A stretch of DNA of 7,739 bases from Bifidobacterium sp. (GTDB lineage: Bacteria; Actinomycetota; Actinomycetes; Actinomycetales; Bifidobacteriaceae): assembly GCA_022739095.1 (NCBI GenBank), contig JAIJEI010000090.1, positions 1 through 7,739 on the forward strand, in the 5' to 3' direction. The translations under genes were made by a program, and so were the position numbers. Shown here piece by piece: positions 5,064-7,739 of this stretch; within the stretch, counting starts at the first letter, position 1, and the number at the start of each line of letters is the position of its first letter. Below the pieces are notes generated by a model. It saw nothing but the letters and a program-made list of their open reading frames with translations. It searched no databases and was not told where the DNA came from.

Positions 5064-6301
5064 GACACGGCAGGCACAACAGCGGCGCACCGGCACCCAT
5101 TGATCTCGCGTCCGTGTCGGACGTGCAGCCCTTCCCCGAGGACGATGCCGCACGAATGGCGGCAGACCCGGCCAATGCCAGTAGGGCAAGGTCCCGTCAT
5201 GCCGCAGTACGCGGCGGCGCGTCTTCGCCCCAGCGGAGCCTGGTCTGGCAGGCACTCGGCATCTGCGCCGAACTGCTGATTACCGCTGCCGTGATTTGCG
5301 CCCTGTACATCGTCTGGCAGATGTGGTGGACCGGTGTCGAGGCGGAGCGAGCCCAGAACGAAACCACCCAGTCCGTCGACTGGAGCGACCCCAGCAACAA
5401 CGGGGGAACGGTCACCATCGCCAAAGCCCAGGAGGGCGATGCGCCGGTACAGCCGAAAGACGCGGAATATGGCGACTTGATCGCGCAGATCTACATTCCA
5501 CGCTTCGGCTCCCAATGGCACCGCAACATCGTGGAAGGCACCACGCTCGAGCAGCTCAATCGCCACGGTCTGGGCCATTACGACACCACCCAGATGCCGG
5601 GGCAGGTCGGCAACTTCGCCGTCGCCGGCCACCGCAATGGTTATGGGCAGCCGTTGGGCGATGTGGACAAGTTGCAGGAAGGCGACCCCATCATCGTTCG
5701 TACCAAGGATTACTGGTACGTCTACCACTACACCCGATACGAGATTGTGCTGCCCACGGACGTGTATGTGATCGCACCCAATCCGGAAAACTCCACTGCC
5801 AATCCCACCAAACGCATGATCACACTGACCACCTGTGAGCCGAAATACTCCACCCCCACCCATCGATGGATCAGCTATGGTGAGTTGGCGTACTGGGCCA
5901 AAGTGTCTGATGGCGTGCCCAAAGAGCTGGCTACTACTGATTCGTCCGGTGCTGTGAAGTTCTCCACCACCGAAACCCCCTCGGTCGCTTCCCGCATTGG
6001 CTCGCTGGACAAGGTGGTATTCGGCGCGCTGGTAGTGTGGCTGGTTCTGTTCATCGCCGCTGCGGTGGCATGGCGCTGGCCGGTGCTGCGCGAGATTCGC
6101 GCGGGTGAGCGTCGTCGTCCGGATGCCAGCATCTATGGCGGACTGTTGCGTCTGCAGCCCGGCGTGGCACCGATTCGATGGCTGCTGCTGGCTCTGCTGT
6201 TGTTCGCAGCCGCCGCGGCGCTGTTCCAGTGGGGATTCCCCTGGGCCGCCGCCAATATCCCATTCCTACAGCAGATGTCGAACTTCGTGGCAGTGAGCTG
6301 A
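5060..6301 (+). CDS. Sortase (class E-like) with two extra C-terminal membrane helices
   Basis: Sortases are extracytoplasmic cysteine transpeptidases that attach surface proteins to the wall or to pili. The start ATG overlaps the upstream stop (ATGA) and has GAGGAG at 5043-5048. Of 413 residues, 1-60 are polar and Ala/Arg-rich, presumably cytoplasmic; a membrane segment spans about 65-90; a linker leads to the sortase domain at about 137-285. The catalytic set is complete: His191 in AVAGHRNGYG, Cys259 in TLTTCEP and Arg269 in THRW. The short TLTTC signature and the setting beside crgA, DUF881 and pabA fit the class E or housekeeping group of actinobacteria. After about residue 315 two further hydrophobic segments (about 318-340 and 373-394) are separated by a basic loop containing RAGERRRPD, which is unusual for a sortase. 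No LPXTG-type substrate is encoded in the window. Sortase identity is secure; class assignment is moderate. Confidence 0.93.
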   Translation: MRHGRHNSGAPAPIDLASVSDVQPFPEDDAARMAADPANASRARSRHAAVRGGASSPQRSLVWQALGICAELLITAAVICALYIVWQMWWTGVEAERAQNETTQSVDWSDPSNNGGTVTIAKAQEGDAPVQPKDAEYGDLIAQIYIPRFGSQWHRNIVEGTTLEQLNRHGLGHYDTTQMPGQVGNFAVAGHRNGYGQPLGDVDKLQEGDPIIVRTKDYWYVYHYTRYEIVLPTDVYVIAPNPENSTANPTKRMITLTTCEPKYSTPTHRWISYGELAYWAKVSDGVPKELATTDSSGAVKFSTTETPSVASRIGSLDKVVFGALVVWLVLFIAAAVAWRWPVLREIRAGERRRPDASIYGGLLRLQPGVAPIRWLLLALLLFAAAAALFQWGFPWAAANIPFLQQMSNFVAVS

Positions 6302-6339
6302 CGGCAGCCTAGTACTATGGCTTGCAGTACACGTCCCTC

Positions 6340-6345
6340 AAGGAG
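6340..6345 (+). promoter_or_regulatory. Ribosome binding site that fixes the pabA/trpG start
   Basis: AAGGAG lies 6 nt before ATG 6352. A TTG at 6322 in the same frame would place this site inside the coding sequence, so ATG 6352 is preferred. Confidence 0.8.
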
Positions 6346-6351
6346 AGCTCT

Positions 6352-6996
6352 ATGACCGATTCCGCGCATATTTTGGTGGTGGATAACTACGATTCCTTCG
6401 TCTACACGATCGTAGGCTATCTGCAAACCCTTGGTGCCACTGTTGATGTGGTGCGTAACGACGCTATCGACCCAGCCGCGCCGGGTGTACTGGACGGTTA
6501 CGATGGCGTGCTGATTTCTCCCGGCCCCGGCGCTCCGGCCGAATCCGGTGCCAGTGAGGATATGATTCGCCTGTGCGCGGCCAGCGGCGTGCCGATGTTC
6601 GGTGTGTGCCTGGGCTTGCAGGCGCTCGCCGAGGTGTACGGCTGCACCGTGGACCATGCGCCCACCATCATGCACGGCAAGACCAGCTTGGTGGAGCATA
6701 TCGATGACGAGATTTTCGAGGGCGTGGCCAACCCCATGACCGCCACCCGCTACCATTCGTTGGCCGTTGAGCCCGATTCGGTGCCGGATGCGCTGGTGGT
6801 TACCGCGTGGACGCAAGGCGACCACATTATTCAGGGCGTGCGCGTCAAGGGCAAGCCGATGTACGCCGTGCAATTCCATCCCGAATCCGTGATGACCCAG
6901 GACGGCTACCGCCTGCTGGCCAACTGGCTTAAGGTCTGTGGCCAAGACAACGCCGTGGCCAAGTCCACCGGCCTCCAGCCCAAGGTCACGAAGTAG
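6352..6996 (+). CDS. pabA: Glutamine amidotransferase, anthranilate/p-aminobenzoate synthase component II type
   Basis: This class I glutamine amidotransferase hydrolyses glutamine and passes ammonia to a chorismate-binding partner (TrpE or PabB), giving anthranilate or 4-amino-4-deoxychorismate in the cytoplasm. The 214-residue product has LVVDNYDSFVY at 8-18, the oxyanion-site segment SPGPG (56-60), the nucleophile Cys86 in FGVCLGLQALAE, RYHSLAV (133-139), and the His176/Glu178 pair in VQFHPESV. All three catalytic residues are present. It starts 50 bp after the sortase stop, so it is probably co-transcribed, although a TACTAT at 6313-6318 could be a weak internal -10. No TrpE or PabB gene is in view. 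In other actinobacteria the gene at this position beside pknB is called trpG or pabA; the two cannot be separated from sequence alone, so the symbol is provisional. A hairpin terminator follows downstream. Confidence 0.93.
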   Translation: MTDSAHILVVDNYDSFVYTIVGYLQTLGATVDVVRNDAIDPAAPGVLDGYDGVLISPGPGAPAESGASEDMIRLCAASGVPMFGVCLGLQALAEVYGCTVDHAPTIMHGKTSLVEHIDDEIFEGVANPMTATRYHSLAVEPDSVPDALVVTAWTQGDHIIQGVRVKGKPMYAVQFHPESVMTQDGYRLLANWLKVCGQDNAVAKSTGLQPKVTK

Positions 6997-7092
6997 CTTT
7001 TCCGCGCGCGGCGACGCTTTCCCGGGAATGTTGGGCTAGGACACGGCTCGCGTACTGTCCCGGATTGTTGCGCTGGGATAGCTCTTTATACA

Positions 7093-7128
7093 GCAAAGGG
7101 GAGGGGTGCAGAAGCCCCTCCCCTTTGC
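7093..7128. terminator. Terminator between convergent pabA and the PASTA kinase gene
   Basis: Perfect 14-bp arms, GCAAAGGGGAGGGG (7093-7106) and its complement (7115-7128), flank an 8-nt loop. The position, between two convergent genes, and the partly symmetrical A/T ends suit termination from both sides, although the T-runs are only three long. Confidence 0.75.
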
Positions 7129-7163
7129 GTCGTGTGATTGCGTTGCGTGTTTACATTGCTCAT

Positions 7164-7197
7164 GTGTTGCGCTATGTGCGTTGCGTATGCGCAACAC
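7164..7197. other. Inverted repeat just beyond the kinase gene stop
   Basis: GTGTTGCGC (7164-7172) and GCGCAACAC (7189-7197) form a 9-bp stem with a 16-nt loop; a competing stem GTTGCG (7180-7185) / CGCAAC (7190-7195) has a 4-nt loop. There is no T-run. It lies 22 bases past the kinase stop and may stabilise its mRNA end. The surrounding 6997-7218 shows no gene. Confidence 0.4.
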
Positions 7198-7218
7198 ACA
7201 CGCCCGGCGCTCACTCAC

Positions 7219-7739
7219 TCACCGGGTTCCGCCCTCGCCGCCGTTGCCGTTGCCGCCGTTGCCGTTGCCGCCGTTGCCGTTGCCGCCGTTGCCGTTGCCG
7301 TTGCCACCTCCGGTGCTGCCGGCCTTCGTGGTGATGGTGACGGTCGATCCCACATCCACCTGGCTACCAGCGCCAGGATTGATGCTGACCACCACAGCGG
7401 TGCTGTCGGTTGGGCCACTGGCCTGAGCCTTGAGGCCTACGGCCTTGAGCATGAGCTCGGCGGTGGCGTAGTCAGTGCCAGCGGTGATATTCGGTACAGC
7501 GACCTTCTCCTTGCCCGTGGACACCCAAATGGTGATGGACCCGCCCTGTGCGATGGAAGAGCCCGAATCGGGGCTTACACGGGTAATCAGACCGGCCTCC
7601 ACCGTATTGGAGCTTTCCTGCTCCACGGTGAAGCTGAACTTGCCCTCATACTGCTGTAGCACGCTGTCCTTCGACTGACCGACCAAATTGCTCGGTACGG
7701 TGGTCATGCCGGAAGAAACATATATGGTGATGGTGGTGC
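7219..7739 (-). CDS. pknB: PASTA-domain serine/threonine protein kinase, C-terminal part (5' end outside the window)
   Basis: The frame is open to the window edge, so only the extracellular C-terminus is seen; kinase and membrane segments would lie to the right. Reading leftward, the fragment begins with the end of one PASTA repeat (TITIYVSSG), then has a full repeat from VPSNLVGQSK to ITIWVSTG and another from VAVPNITAGTDY to VTITTKAG. PASTA repeats bind peptidoglycan fragments or lipid II, and in PknB/Stk1 kinases they couple wall synthesis and division to phosphorylation. The protein ends in a tail made almost only of Gly and Asn, finishing GGEGGTR. Convergent position next to pabA/trpG matches the actinobacterial trpG-pknB arrangement, which is the main reason for the kinase call, since PASTA repeats also occur in some penicillin-binding proteins and no kinase residues are visible here. 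The PASTA call is nearly certain; the kinase identity is very likely. Confidence 0.88.
   Translation of the reverse strand, partial: TTITIYVSSGMTTVPSNLVGQSKDSVLQQYEGKFSFTVEQESSNTVEAGLITRVSPDSGSSIAQGGSITIWVSTGKEKVAVPNITAGTDYATAELMLKAVGLKAQASGPTDSTAVVVSINPGAGSQVDVGSTVTITTKAGSTGGGNGNGNGGNGNGGNGNGGNGNGGEGGTR
7241..7300. repeat. Four identical 15-bp tandem repeats encoding the Gly/Asn tail
   Basis: The unit CCGTTGCCGTTGCCG occurs four times head to tail (7241, 7256, 7271, 7286), with partial units on both sides. The unit is five codons long, so gain or loss keeps the frame. On the coding (minus) strand it specifies a Gly-Asn-Gly-Asn-Gly pattern at the extracellular end of the PASTA protein. It is a likely variable-number repeat. 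Confidence 0.9.

Noticed and set aside
5054..5863. A 269-codon antisense open frame opposite the sortase gene
   Set aside because: The opposite strand encodes a sortase with all catalytic residues; long antisense frames are common in GC-rich DNA.
6133..6945. A 270-codon antisense open frame opposite pabA and the sortase end
   Set aside because: It spans two well-supported plus-strand genes and shows no recognisable domain.
7138..7659. A plus-strand open frame with Ala/Val repeats
   Set aside because: Antisense shadow of the PASTA protein; the Ala/Val run is the 15-bp repeat read on the wrong strand.
1..7739. Insertion sequences, prophage or tRNA genes
   Set aside because: No transposase or integrase coding, no paired terminal inverted repeats with target duplications, and no tRNA-like cloverleaf was seen.

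Overview
The window looks like a stretch of a Bifidobacterium chromosome, most probably the B. longum/breve group. The reasons are high-GC coding sequence with strongly biased codons, actinobacterial families (CrgA, DUF881, a class E-like sortase, a PASTA kinase), and a gene order matching the division and cell-wall neighbourhood that many actinobacteria keep near the replication origin. The species is inferred from memory of gene content and has not been tested by alignment.

Layout from left to right. Positions 1-1758 hold the C-terminal three quarters of a glycogen phosphorylase (+), followed by two hairpins, one with 25-bp perfect arms that can serve both strands. A 72-residue single-pass membrane protein with an acidic tail lies on the minus strand (1883-2101). 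A rhomboid intramembrane serine protease follows on the plus strand (2299-3051). The gene-free stretch 3052-3702 is the most striking part. It is packed with about 17 copies of the DnaA-box consensus TTATCCACA, five exact and most others with one mismatch. They sit in four blocks of alternating orientation, with perfect 14-bp palindromes between blocks, and the stretch ends at a strong symmetrical terminator. Next comes crgA (minus strand, 3703-4173), divergent from a tight plus-strand run: a DUF881 membrane protein, a sortase overlapping it by 4 bp, and a TrpG/PabA-type glutamine amidotransferase 50 bp further on. A terminator separates these from a convergent minus-strand gene whose visible part is the PASTA-repeat C-terminus of a PknB/Stk1-type serine/threonine kinase. 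That protein ends in a Gly/Asn-rich tail encoded by four identical 15-bp repeats.

Functionally, crgA, the DUF881 protein, the sortase and the PASTA kinase form a division and envelope module: septum scaffold, membrane protein, surface-protein attachment and peptidoglycan-sensing kinase. The amidotransferase supplies ammonia for anthranilate or p-aminobenzoate synthesis and is a conserved neighbour, not an obvious partner. Glycogen phosphorylase belongs to storage-carbon metabolism and its codon choice suggests high expression. The DnaA-box cluster is the best candidate for something not captured by ordinary annotation: an origin-like, DnaA-titrating or DnaA-regulating site embedded between a rhomboid gene and a division gene, with no dnaA in view.
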